Shown piece by piece: positions 1 through 6,005 of a stretch of DNA of 6,005 bases; within the stretch, counting starts at the first letter, position 1; every line of letters begins with the position of its first letter. The position numbers were made by a program, and so were the translations under genes. The stretch is from assembly GCA_007132865.1 (NCBI GenBank), contig SLNU01000175.1:1-6005 (forward strand), in the 5' to 3' direction. The notes beneath the pieces are model-generated. The model searched no databases. It was not told where the DNA came from and worked only from the letters and a program-made list of their open reading frames with translations. The DNA comes from Bacteroidales bacterium. Its GTDB lineage: Bacteria > Bacteroidota > Bacteroidia > Bacteroidales > UBA7960.

Positions 1-25
1 AAAACCTGGTAACCAAAACAAGAAT

Positions 26-583
26 CTAGGGGCGAATTCTAAGTCTGAATACCCTTGCGTTGTTACTGGGCAGCACATCCTTTTCCGTCAGGACGAAATA
101 CATCATCCTGTCGCCGGTCGGAGAGGTGCTGAACCTCAGCTTCCCGAAACTGCTGTTTGCAGGCAGCGTGCTGACACCGCCATCCAGCAGTTGGTAGTCC
201 ACCCCTTCCACTGCGGTGGTGACCAGTCTCACCCAGTCACTGCCTTCGACACCTTCCGGTTGGGTCGGAGTCAGGATGTTCAGGGAAAGATCCCTGAACA
301 CTTCGGGGGCGATGTAATAACCGACCTGCAGTGGCGCACTCTGGTGCGGTCCAATTAGCTGATACTGTAAGGTCGTATCGGGAAAGGCGGTGCCACGGAT
401 CTCCGTGTTCCAGAATCTACCGGTGGAACTCCAGCTGTAGTTGGCCGTGGGATTACCAGACTGCAGTGCGAATTCCACGTACAAGGGACCGTCATAGACG
501 GAGACATTATCCGGCAGGCAGGCCGTAAACAACAGGGCTGCCATCACGCTTAAAAACGCTTTTCTAAAATATCTGAATTTCAT
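26..583 (-). CDS. Small surface-type lipoprotein downstream of susD (SusE-position accessory protein)
   Basis: This 185-residue protein is a predicted lipoprotein of unproven function. Residues 1-21 form a signal peptide with a basic start (MKFRYFRK) and a hydrophobic core, followed by Cys22 in the lipobox-like sequence FTAC. The mature part is about 164 residues, looks beta-rich, and has no second membrane segment. The stretch EGVDYQLLDGG followed by LPANSSFGKLRF resembles the strand pattern of DUF1735, DUF4843 and Calx-beta-like domains common in small lipoproteins of SusCD loci; this family guess is from memory of the pattern and is uncertain. The reading frame is open back to an ATG at 703, but that start would overlap the end of susD by 80 bases and would put 40 atypical residues ahead of the signal peptide, so the ATG at 583 is preferred. 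It lies 40 bases after susD and is probably co-transcribed. By position it may bind the ligand at the cell surface beside SusCD. No catalytic motif was recognised. Confidence 0.85.
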   Translation of the reverse strand: MKFRYFRKAFLSVMAALLFTACLPDNVSVYDGPLYVEFALQSGNPTANYSWSSTGRFWNTEIRGTAFPDTTLQYQLIGPHQSAPLQVGYYIAPEVFRDLSLNILTPTQPEGVEGSDWVRLVTTAVEGVDYQLLDGGVSTLPANSSFGKLRFSTSPTGDRMMYFVLTEKDVLPSNNARVFRLRIRP

Positions 584-623
584 TGCTATGCTTTTTAAGT
601 TTTTAAATCGTAACCCAAATTGA
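584..623 (-). promoter_or_regulatory. A/T-rich translation-start spacer between susD and the small lipoprotein gene
   Basis: These 40 bases separate the susD TGA stop from the chosen ATG at 583. On the minus strand the stretch is A/T-rich (a run such as ATTTAAAAACTTAAAAAG precedes the ATG) and has no Shine-Dalgarno sequence. That is the usual leader type in Bacteroidota and supports the downstream start. No terminator or promoter is apparent, in keeping with one transcript. Confidence 0.5.
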
Positions 624-2027
624 TCAATACCCGGGGTTTTGATCCAGCAGCGGATTGTTCTCCACCTGGGTCGTTGACAGGTCAGAAAGGATGCGGAAGT
701 CATCCCATGGCACGGGAAAATGTCCCGGTCCGGCGGGCTTGGGTACGTTCATGGCCCTGCGCTTCAGGTCGAACCAGCGGTGACCTTCAAAAGCCAGTTC
801 CCTACGGCGTTCGTCGTAGATCTCCTCAAGGAGGGCTGCGCCGGCTGGCGGGTTTGCATAGGCTGGCAATCCCCTGTGTGACCTGAGGGTCTCCAGGGCC
901 TGTATGGCTGCCGGTCCGTTGCCAAGCTCGTAATTGGCTTCGGCCTGTATCAGCAGCATTTCTGCCACGCGAAATACCGGGATATGGTCGGTGTTGTTTC
1001 CCACAGTTCCGTTGTATTTCAGGACATACGGATAGCCGTCATCATGTACCGCGTAAAGGCTGTTACGTAAGTCTTCTTCATCGTACAGTGCAAGCAGCTC
1101 ATTAGATGGAAGCGCGTCAAACCATCCCGGAGGTGGTTGGGTAAGGGCATTCAGGGAGCCACTGCTGCCATGGGGCACGTCAAATGACAGCTCAAAAATC
1201 GACTCCGGGTTGGGCAACTGGTCATAAATATTCCCGGATGTGCTGAAGTCCTGCAAACTGCCCCTTGCCTTGGTGAAGGCATGCTGTGCGTGGGTCAGTG
1301 CATCAGACCACCTCTCCCAGTAAAGGTACAGGCGTGACAGTCCGGCATGTGCCGCCGCAGCTGTGCCAAAATACACGCTGCCCCTGTCGTTTCCTTCAAG
1401 CAATGTGATGGCAGCCAGGTAGTCAGACTCAACCTGCTGGTAGCCTTCCAGTATGGTTCCGCGTCCGCGCAGGTCAGCCTCACTCAGGCCAAGTACGGGT
1501 GTGGTGCGCATGATGACGCCCTGATTCCACTCGCTGGCCTTGGGGTGGTTCGGCTCATAACTATAGATGCGAAGCATTTCCTGGTAGGCCATCCCCCTGA
1601 GGAACTTGGCCTCACCCAGCAAGCGGTTCTTGTGTGCCTGCGTGGTTTCGGTTCTGTCCACCCCATCGATGATCATATTAACTTCATTGATCAGCCTGTA
1701 GGAAGTAGACCAGACGCCGGTCGTAAAATGGCTTCCGGGCTGGTTTTCGGCTTGGTTCCTGAACCGTCCGGAGTTCACCGGGTGGAGCTGGGAATTGTCG
1801 GCCAGCACTTCGGGTGCCGCTGGGATCCAGTACCTGTACAGATCCTCATCCCTGAGGCGGTCGTATGCAGAGGTCAGGATGGCATCCATCCCGCTTGCCG
1901 TGGTGACTACCACATCAGCACTCACCCTGGTAGTGGGCTCCGTATCCAGCAGTTCTTCGCAGGATGCGATGGTGAACACCAGCATGATACTGAAAACTAA
2001 GTATTTTATATGCTTTATATATTTCAT
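624..2027 (-). CDS. susD: SusD/RagB family outer-membrane nutrient-binding lipoprotein
   Basis: This 467-residue protein is a SusD-type lipoprotein, which in characterised systems sits as a hinged lid on the SusC barrel and binds oligosaccharide or another oligomeric ligand. The signal peptide ends at Cys23 (lipobox IASC). The acidic EE directly after the cysteine resembles surface-export signals of Bacteroidota lipoproteins. The N-terminal SusD-like region, about residues 24-215, contains LDTEPTTRVSADVV and the helix AKFLRGMAYQEMLRIYS near 140-156. The helical, TPR-like part continues around 222-251. The C-terminal SusD/RagB domain, about 265-467, holds FRVAEMLLIQAEANYELGN near 352-370, the family signature ERRRELAFEGHRWFDLKRR at 406-424, and the characteristic ending LLDQNPGY. 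The length is at the short end of the family. The gene starts 16 bases after susC behind an A/T-rich spacer (TTAAAAAATTTATC) without a Shine-Dalgarno sequence, so the two are almost certainly co-transcribed. The symbol marks the family only; the ligand is unknown and need not be starch. Confidence 0.97.
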   Translation of the reverse strand: MKYIKHIKYLVFSIMLVFTIASCEELLDTEPTTRVSADVVVTTASGMDAILTSAYDRLRDEDLYRYWIPAAPEVLADNSQLHPVNSGRFRNQAENQPGSHFTTGVWSTSYRLINEVNMIIDGVDRTETTQAHKNRLLGEAKFLRGMAYQEMLRIYSYEPNHPKASEWNQGVIMRTTPVLGLSEADLRGRGTILEGYQQVESDYLAAITLLEGNDRGSVYFGTAAAAHAGLSRLYLYWERWSDALTHAQHAFTKARGSLQDFSTSGNIYDQLPNPESIFELSFDVPHGSSGSLNALTQPPPGWFDALPSNELLALYDEEDLRNSLYAVHDDGYPYVLKYNGTVGNNTDHIPVFRVAEMLLIQAEANYELGNGPAAIQALETLRSHRGLPAYANPPAGAALLEEIYDERRRELAFEGHRWFDLKRRAMNVPKPAGPGHFPVPWDDFRILSDLSTTQVENNPLLDQNPGY

Positions 2028-2043
2028 GATAAATTTTTTAATG

Positions 2044-5000
2044 TTAAAAATCTATATTGAGACCAAATGCAATCTGGCGGGACTGAGGATAAGCCCCTGT
2101 GCTTTCGCCATCCACTTCGGGGTCTCCGAACGGATAGGTTGTCCAGGTATATAGATTTCGTGCCTGTACGAACATGCTTGCCCGGCTAAGGCGAATGCTT
2201 TCGGCCCACTGCCTCGGAAGGCGGTAGTCCAGGCGCAATTCCTTGAAACGGATATAGGAAGCATCCTTCACATACAAAGAGGTGTGGTCGTGACCGCTGC
2301 TGCCGATGAATGAGGTGGAGATATAATGCCTGGGAAGCTCTGCGAGATCACCCGGCTGCTGCCATGAATGGGTAGCCACACGGGCCATCAGACCACGTTC
2401 CGATCCGACACTCTGCATACGGCGACCCACCGTGGAGTTTGTGGTGTTGCGGCCAAATTCGTACTGTACAAATGCCGTCAGTGTGAAATTCTTGTAGCGG
2501 AATTGGTTGGTCAAGCCACCGAAAAAGTCCGGCGAATATTTCCCAAGTACCGTTGCGTCGGCACTGCTACGCGTATAGGTGATGTTCCCAAAACGGTCGT
2601 ACCACATGGCCCTGCCGTCGGCCGGGTTGATCCCTGCAAACTCGTTGCCCCAGATGATGTCAAGGGGTTGGCCAACCCTAACCGTGGAACCAATAAATTC
2701 GAGTCCGTCAACCAGGGAGACCACCTCGTTGGTTTGGTGGGTGTAGTTGAAATGCGTCGACCAGGTAAATTCTTCGGTTGAAAACCAGCGACCACCGAGT
2801 TCGAATTCCCATCCGACATTTTTCACTTCCCCGGTATTCCTGTCGATGCCTGAGAAGCCACTGTCGGTCGGAAGCCATGCAAACAGAAGCAGGTTCTTGT
2901 TGCGCTGGTCGAAACGGTTGATGCTACCATAAATGCGGTAGTTCCAAACGGAGAATTCGAGTCCGATGTCCAGCGTATGCGCCTCTTCCCAGGTAAGCAT
3001 ATCGTTGCCAAGTCCGGCAGGCCGCAAGCCAGTGCCGCCTTCATATGTCCCACCTCCACCGAACATGGAGCGTGCGGAGAAGTCCCCGATCTCTGAGTTC
3101 CCGGTGATTCCATAACCGGTCTTGAACTTCAGTTGGTTCACGAAGCCAATATTTTGCATGAAATCCTCCCTGTGCATCTCCCAGGCAAAGGCTCCTGAAT
3201 AGAACAAGCCCCAACGGTTCTGGGCCCCAAAGCGGGAAGACCCGTCATATCGAAGGTTACCGGTCAGGAAGTATTTCATGTCATAATTGTAATCCACCCT
3301 GCTAAAAACCCCGGCAAACTTGGAATGACTGGATCCCCCGGAAATAGAAGCCATTTCCGCAGCCAGGTCCAGGTGGTGGAATATGGGGTTGGGGAACTGG
3401 CGGCCGCTTGCCGTAATGTTCTCGCGGTCGTTCTTGCGGTATTCAAAACCACCGAGTACCACCAGGTTGTGCTGTCCGAATATATCCGAATACTCCAGAA
3501 GCTGGTTGGTGCTTAGGCTGCTGGTTTCGCGGAAACGTTCGGTGGTGGACCCTCGATTGTTGATGTAGCGCGGAAGGAGGGCCGACTGATGTGAACGGTC
3601 CCTTACCGTGCGGTAGTCAACGCCCCACAGCGACCTGAATGCAAGCTTGTCAAAAATTTGATAAACGGCCGTAACACTACCACGCAGTTGCTTGCCTTTG
3701 GCCATGCGGATGTTTTCGTGTGCCTGCTGCACCAGGTTCACCCTGATCCAATCGTTGTGGTTGTATCCGCCGTCCTCGGTATAGATGGCGTCTATGGGTC
3801 GCTGGGTATATCCGCCGTGGAACGGGCTATTGATATTTGCACTTCCCTGGCTCAGGCCACTTGCCGTCGAAGTGGAAGCGCTAAGTCGGGTGGCCACCAT
3901 GAGGCGGTCATTGAACTTATGGTCAACGTTCGAACGAAAGCGGAAAGTGCCAAAGTCGCTGGCTATTACGGCCCCTTCTTCATAGTCGTAAGAGCCGGAG
4001 AAATAGACCCGGGTATTGTCCAGTCCGGCCGATGCCGAGAAGTTCACATTCCTCATGGCCCCGGCGCGTGTCAGTTCCTCCTGCCAGTCGTAGGTAGGTG
4101 CGGTGGCAGGGTCTCCGTAGATGCCGATGGCCTGTTGCCTTCTGGCAACCGGGTCTCCGTTGCGGTCCACATAATAGTTCACATAGCCATCTATCATCGT
4201 TTGCGTCCATGTCGGACCGTCCATGATGTCCAGCTTGCGCGGCTGCTCATTGATCCCCACCTGGGTGGAAAAGTTGAACCTGGTCTCCCCCCTCCTTGCC
4301 TGGCGGGTGGTGATCAGGATAACGCCATTGCCGCCCTGTGCCCCGTACAATGCGGTGGCCGAGGCATCTTTCAACACCTCGATGCTTTCTATGTCGTTGG
4401 GGTTGATGCTGGTCAGCGGGTTGTCCTCTACAAGCGCCGAAGAGAAATCGGTGCGGACCTGCACCCCGTCAATGATGATGATCGGGGCGCTGGAAGCTGA
4501 GATGGAACCCCTTCCGCGTACAAGCAAGTTCATGGCACTCCCGGGCTGGCCGCTCGTATGCGTGGCAAGCACACCGCTCATGCGGCCCTGTATCGCCTGG
4601 TCGGGCGACTGGATCAGGGATTCCCTGATGTCATCCCCGACGACCCGGGCGATGGCCCCGGTCTGCTGGCTGCGTTGCCTGACCGAGTATCCGGTAACCA
4701 CAATCTCTTCCAGTCCGATACTCGTTGGCTGAAGCCTTACGTTGATTACCGTTTGGGATTGGACCGCAACCTGCTCGGTCCCCATCCCTACATAGGAGAA
4801 GACGAGTACGGCATTCTGGTCGGGTACCCTGATGGCATAATTTCCGTCGATGTCGGTAATGACCCCGGTGGTAGTTCCTTGTATAGATACGGTTGCGCCG
4901 GGGAGTGTCTCCCCTTCCATCGACCGCACCACACCCGTGATCATGATGCCTGTGGGTTGGTTGGGCGCGATCACGACCAGGTTGCCCTCCATGACACGGT

Positions 5001-5310
5001 ATGTCAGGTTGGTATTCTCAAGCAGGGCTCCCATCACCTCGCTGAAATCGGTGTTTTGTTCTTCGATGCTCACCGCTTTGTTCAGATCCTGGAAGTTGTC
5101 ATTATAAAAGAAATTATAATGGGTCTGCTCTTCAATTTGCTTGAATGCATCCCGGATACTCCCGCTATTCATCTGAAGGCTGATCAGCTGAGAAGAAGCC
5201 GTATCGGCAAACACATGCGTTACGCAAATGACTGCCATGAATAGGTATACTCTCATAATTCGCAGGAATTGTTTTAAAGGATGCGAAAGATCCTTCTGGT
5301 TTTTTTTCAT
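2044..5310 (-). CDS. susC: SusC/RagA family TonB-dependent outer-membrane transporter with STN domain
   Basis: This 1088-residue protein is a SusC-type TonB-dependent transporter that imports the ligand captured by its SusD partner. A signal peptide (about 1-36, core MRVYLFMAVICVTHVFA) is followed by an STN domain (about 43-116), the periplasmic module that talks to FecR-type anti-sigma factors. A carboxypeptidase-regulatory-like beta domain follows (about 122-195, with ITGVVRSMEGETLPGATVSI and TDIDGNYAI). The TonB box region is EEIVVTGYS at 201-209. The plug (about 212-337) carries SusC signatures: LLVRGRGSI, IIIIDGVQV, INPNDIESIEVLKDASATAL and YGAQGGNGVILITT. The remainder is the 22-strand-type barrel, ending in the aromatic outer-membrane signal GLNIDF. 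The family usually runs about 1000-1100 residues, so the gene is full length. I see no cysteine after the signal peptide. The start at 5310 fits the extended N-terminus of STN-bearing SusC proteins; Met19 at 5256 is a less likely alternative. Its location after fecR suggests control by an ECF sigma/FecR pair. The substrate is undetermined. Confidence 0.97.
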   Translation of the reverse strand: MKKNQKDLSHPLKQFLRIMRVYLFMAVICVTHVFADTASSQLISLQMNSGSIRDAFKQIEEQTHYNFFYNDNFQDLNKAVSIEEQNTDFSEVMGALLENTNLTYRVMEGNLVVIAPNQPTGIMITGVVRSMEGETLPGATVSIQGTTTGVITDIDGNYAIRVPDQNAVLVFSYVGMGTEQVAVQSQTVINVRLQPTSIGLEEIVVTGYSVRQRSQQTGAIARVVGDDIRESLIQSPDQAIQGRMSGVLATHTSGQPGSAMNLLVRGRGSISASSAPIIIIDGVQVRTDFSSALVEDNPLTSINPNDIESIEVLKDASATALYGAQGGNGVILITTRQARRGETRFNFSTQVGINEQPRKLDIMDGPTWTQTMIDGYVNYYVDRNGDPVARRQQAIGIYGDPATAPTYDWQEELTRAGAMRNVNFSASAGLDNTRVYFSGSYDYEEGAVIASDFGTFRFRSNVDHKFNDRLMVATRLSASTSTASGLSQGSANINSPFHGGYTQRPIDAIYTEDGGYNHNDWIRVNLVQQAHENIRMAKGKQLRGSVTAVYQIFDKLAFRSLWGVDYRTVRDRSHQSALLPRYINNRGSTTERFRETSSLSTNQLLEYSDIFGQHNLVVLGGFEYRKNDRENITASGRQFPNPIFHHLDLAAEMASISGGSSHSKFAGVFSRVDYNYDMKYFLTGNLRYDGSSRFGAQNRWGLFYSGAFAWEMHREDFMQNIGFVNQLKFKTGYGITGNSEIGDFSARSMFGGGGTYEGGTGLRPAGLGNDMLTWEEAHTLDIGLEFSVWNYRIYGSINRFDQRNKNLLLFAWLPTDSGFSGIDRNTGEVKNVGWEFELGGRWFSTEEFTWSTHFNYTHQTNEVVSLVDGLEFIGSTVRVGQPLDIIWGNEFAGINPADGRAMWYDRFGNITYTRSSADATVLGKYSPDFFGGLTNQFRYKNFTLTAFVQYEFGRNTTNSTVGRRMQSVGSERGLMARVATHSWQQPGDLAELPRHYISTSFIGSSGHDHTSLYVKDASYIRFKELRLDYRLPRQWAESIRLSRASMFVQARNLYTWTTYPFGDPEVDGESTGAYPQSRQIAFGLNIDF

Positions 5311-5352
5311 AACTTTACGTCTTGGTTATGCTTAGGTTAATTAATCTGGCGA

Positions 5353-5381
5353 TTGGCCCATGGGTTTGCAACAGGGCCCAA
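5353..5381. repeat. Imperfect inverted repeat (hairpin) in the susC leader region
   Basis: The arms are TTGGCCC (5353-5359) and GGGCCCAA (5374-5381). They pair over 7 bp with one bulged base, around a 14-base interval. The hairpin could form in RNA from either strand, about 43-71 bases upstream of the susC start codon. The region also contains the short palindromes CCATGG and GGGCCC. It could be an RNA structure in the susC leader, part of an antisense RNA ending at the neighbouring terminator, or a protein-binding site. The sequence alone does not decide between these. Confidence 0.45.
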
Positions 5382-5402
5382 ACGTCTGGAAAATCTAATG
5401 CG

Positions 5403-5437
5403 ATCGGGAAATGTGACAGCATTTCCCGATTTTTTTT
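5403..5437 (+). terminator. Rho-independent-type terminator facing the plus strand
   Basis: A perfect 11-bp inverted repeat, ATCGGGAAATG at 5403-5413 and CATTTCCCGAT at 5420-5430, encloses the 6-base loop TGACAG. Eight consecutive T run from 5430 to 5437 on the plus strand. Hairpin plus immediate U tract is the classic intrinsic terminator for transcription towards higher coordinates. On the minus strand the hairpin is followed by CGCATTAGATTTT, without an immediate U tract, so it is a poor terminator for fecR, although a weak bidirectional role is possible. No plus-strand gene precedes it. A palindromic operator is an alternative reading. Confidence 0.7.
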
Positions 5438-5508
5438 AGGCAATCGGAAGCATCATAGGCTTTGTGTTTGGTTACTATTGTGTTGAGTGGTGTATTAATG
5501 AATGCCGG

Positions 5509-6005
5509 TTAATACAGATGGCTGAAATATTGTGATTTTGTCCTGACGTTTGTGCGGATATAAACAGTCTTGTCATCCAGTGAATAATCCATCGGGGAAG
5601 TGAGTTTCATGGCATTCAGCACCTGTTCCAGTGTCTGGTCCTTCAGTGTGCCTGAATACTTATACTCCTTAAGCCGTTCGTCTTCGAAGACGAAGGTCAC
5701 ATCATACCGCCTTTCGAGAATACGCACCAGTCCGACAAGCGGCTCGCCGTCAAAGATCAGGATGCCGTCCTTCCAGCTGACCTCATGGACAACGCTGGAT
5801 TTCTGCATCACCTGGATGCGTTCAATTGGTTTTGCAGCGGCAGGGGCGGGGGTTGGCGTATGGATGACCGCCTCTTCTTCGGCCTCCTGGTGGATGGCCA
5901 GGTCGCCTTGCTGCCTGTAAAATGTAGCTTTTTGATTGGGCTCCAGTACCATTTCGCGGAAGCGGGTCCGCTCCTCGTAGGCATCTTCGATCCTCAGGGA
6001 GCCGC
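5509..6005 (-). CDS. FecR-like anti-sigma factor, C-terminal part (5' end beyond the window)
   Basis: The frame is open from the window edge to a TAA stop at 5511-5509. The visible 164 residues are the periplasmic C-terminus of a FecR-family anti-sigma factor, a single-pass inner-membrane protein that holds an ECF sigma factor until a TonB-dependent receptor signals. The first visible residues, GSLRIEDAYEERTRFRE, continue through VLEPNQKATFYRQQGDLAI, matching the end of the FecR domain (GSVRV-like and L-PGQ-A-like strands). A linker rich in Glu, then Pro and Ala (HTPTPAPAAA), follows. The DUF4974-like C-terminal domain, at about visible residues 77-149, shows WKDGILIF, LERRYDV, GTLKDQTLEQVLNAMKL and YSLDDKTVYI. 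The internal ATG at 5952 is not the true start because homologous sequence continues upstream of it. The sigma-binding cytoplasmic part and membrane helix lie outside the window. The partner is presumably the STN-bearing SusC encoded 198 bases downstream. Confidence 0.92.
   Translation of the reverse strand, partial: GSLRIEDAYEERTRFREMVLEPNQKATFYRQQGDLAIHQEAEEEAVIHTPTPAPAAAKPIERIQVMQKSSVVHEVSWKDGILIFDGEPLVGLVRILERRYDVTFVFEDERLKEYKYSGTLKDQTLEQVLNAMKLTSPMDYSLDDKTVYIRTNVRTKSQYFSHLY

Larger units (their letters stand above)
5311..5508. other. Regulatory gap between fecR and susC
   Basis: This 198-base gap contains no credible coding sequence and is A/T-richer than the flanking genes. It must hold the susC leader and probably its promoter. 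It contains two inverted repeats: one at 5353-5381, and a terminator-like hairpin with T tract at 5403-5437 facing the plus strand. The bases just before the susC ATG (ACGTAAAGTT on the minus strand) have no Shine-Dalgarno sequence. I looked for the Bacteroidota housekeeping promoter (TTTG near -33, TAnnTTTG near -7) on both strands. Only isolated partial -7 matches appear: TAGATTTT on the minus strand at 5397-5390 and TAACTTTA on the plus strand at 5310-5317. Neither has a properly spaced TTTG. An ECF-sigma-dependent susC promoter would not be expected to match this consensus, so no promoter is called. Confidence 0.6.

Noticed and set aside
584..703. Extended N-terminus for the small lipoprotein, starting at the ATG at 703
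   Set aside because: It would overlap the conserved 3' end of susD by 80 bases and place 40 residues of atypical sequence before a perfectly good signal peptide starting at 583.
1347..2000. A 217-codon plus-strand open frame antisense to susD
   Set aside because: It is fully contained in susD on the opposite strand, with no recognisable motif. The susD reading is strongly supported by family signatures at both ends.
3658..4500. A 280-codon plus-strand open frame antisense to susC
   Set aside because: It lies wholly inside the conserved plug and barrel coding region of susC. Its translation shows no recognisable domain or signal and looks like a reverse-frame shadow of a moderately GC-rich gene.
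4558..5244. A 228-codon plus-strand open frame antisense to the 5' part of susC
   Set aside because: It is opposite the STN, carboxypeptidase-like and plug regions of susC, with no family resemblance and no convincing start context. Treated as a shadow frame.
5390..5397. TAGATTTT on the minus strand as a housekeeping -7 element for susC
   Set aside because: It resembles TAnnTTTG, but no TTTG-like -33 element lies at the usual spacing upstream; the nearest TTTC is only about 10 bases away. Such 8-mers are frequent in A/T-rich gaps.
5403..5437. The hairpin as the regular transcription terminator of fecR
   Set aside because: In the minus-strand transcript the hairpin is preceded by A8 and followed by CGCATTAGATTTT, so the U tract is on the wrong side for efficient intrinsic termination of fecR. 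A weak bidirectional effect cannot be excluded.
1..6005. CRISPR arrays, tRNA or rRNA genes, insertion sequences or attachment sites
   Set aside because: No regularly spaced direct repeats, no cloverleaf-like sequence, no transposase frame and no terminal inverted repeats were seen. The window is almost fully occupied by four intact or edge-cut genes.

Overview
The window is a piece of a Bacteroidota (Bacteroidetes) chromosome. The evidence is a SusC/SusD outer-membrane nutrient-uptake pair, a FecR-type anti-sigma factor of the kind that carries a C-terminal DUF4974-like domain, lipoprotein signals typical of the phylum, and A/T-rich translation starts without a Shine-Dalgarno sequence. Base composition is roughly balanced inside genes and clearly A/T-richer between them. 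I cannot name a genus.

Every convincing gene reads on the minus strand, so the biological order runs from high to low coordinates. At 6005-5509 is the 3' part of a fecR-like anti-sigma gene, cut by the window edge. At 5508-5311 is a 198-base gap with two inverted repeats. At 5310-2044 is a complete susC-type TonB-dependent transporter with an N-terminal STN signalling domain. At 2027-624 is a complete susD-type lipoprotein, 16 bases after susC. At 583-26 is a small lipoprotein gene, 40 bases after susD, in the position usually held by a surface ligand-binding accessory protein. Positions 25-1 hold no recognisable feature.

Together these look like the uptake and sensing part of a polysaccharide-utilisation-like locus under ECF sigma/anti-sigma control. 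The SusD lid and the accessory lipoprotein would capture an oligomeric ligand at the cell surface, and SusC would import it using TonB energy. The STN domain of SusC would report occupancy across the periplasm to FecR, which would release an ECF sigma factor (expected beyond position 6005) to activate susCD. No glycoside hydrolase, lyase, sulfatase or peptidase lies in the window, so the substrate cannot be inferred.

The genes are ordinary members of known families. The least expected signal is in the fecR-susC gap: a near-ideal intrinsic terminator (11-bp stem, 6-nt loop, 8 T) facing the plus strand, although every gene here is on the minus strand. A second inverted repeat lies just before it. 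This geometry fits a short cis-antisense RNA over the susC leader, a regulator type reported for Bacteroides PULs, but I found no strong plus-strand promoter, so it remains a hypothesis.
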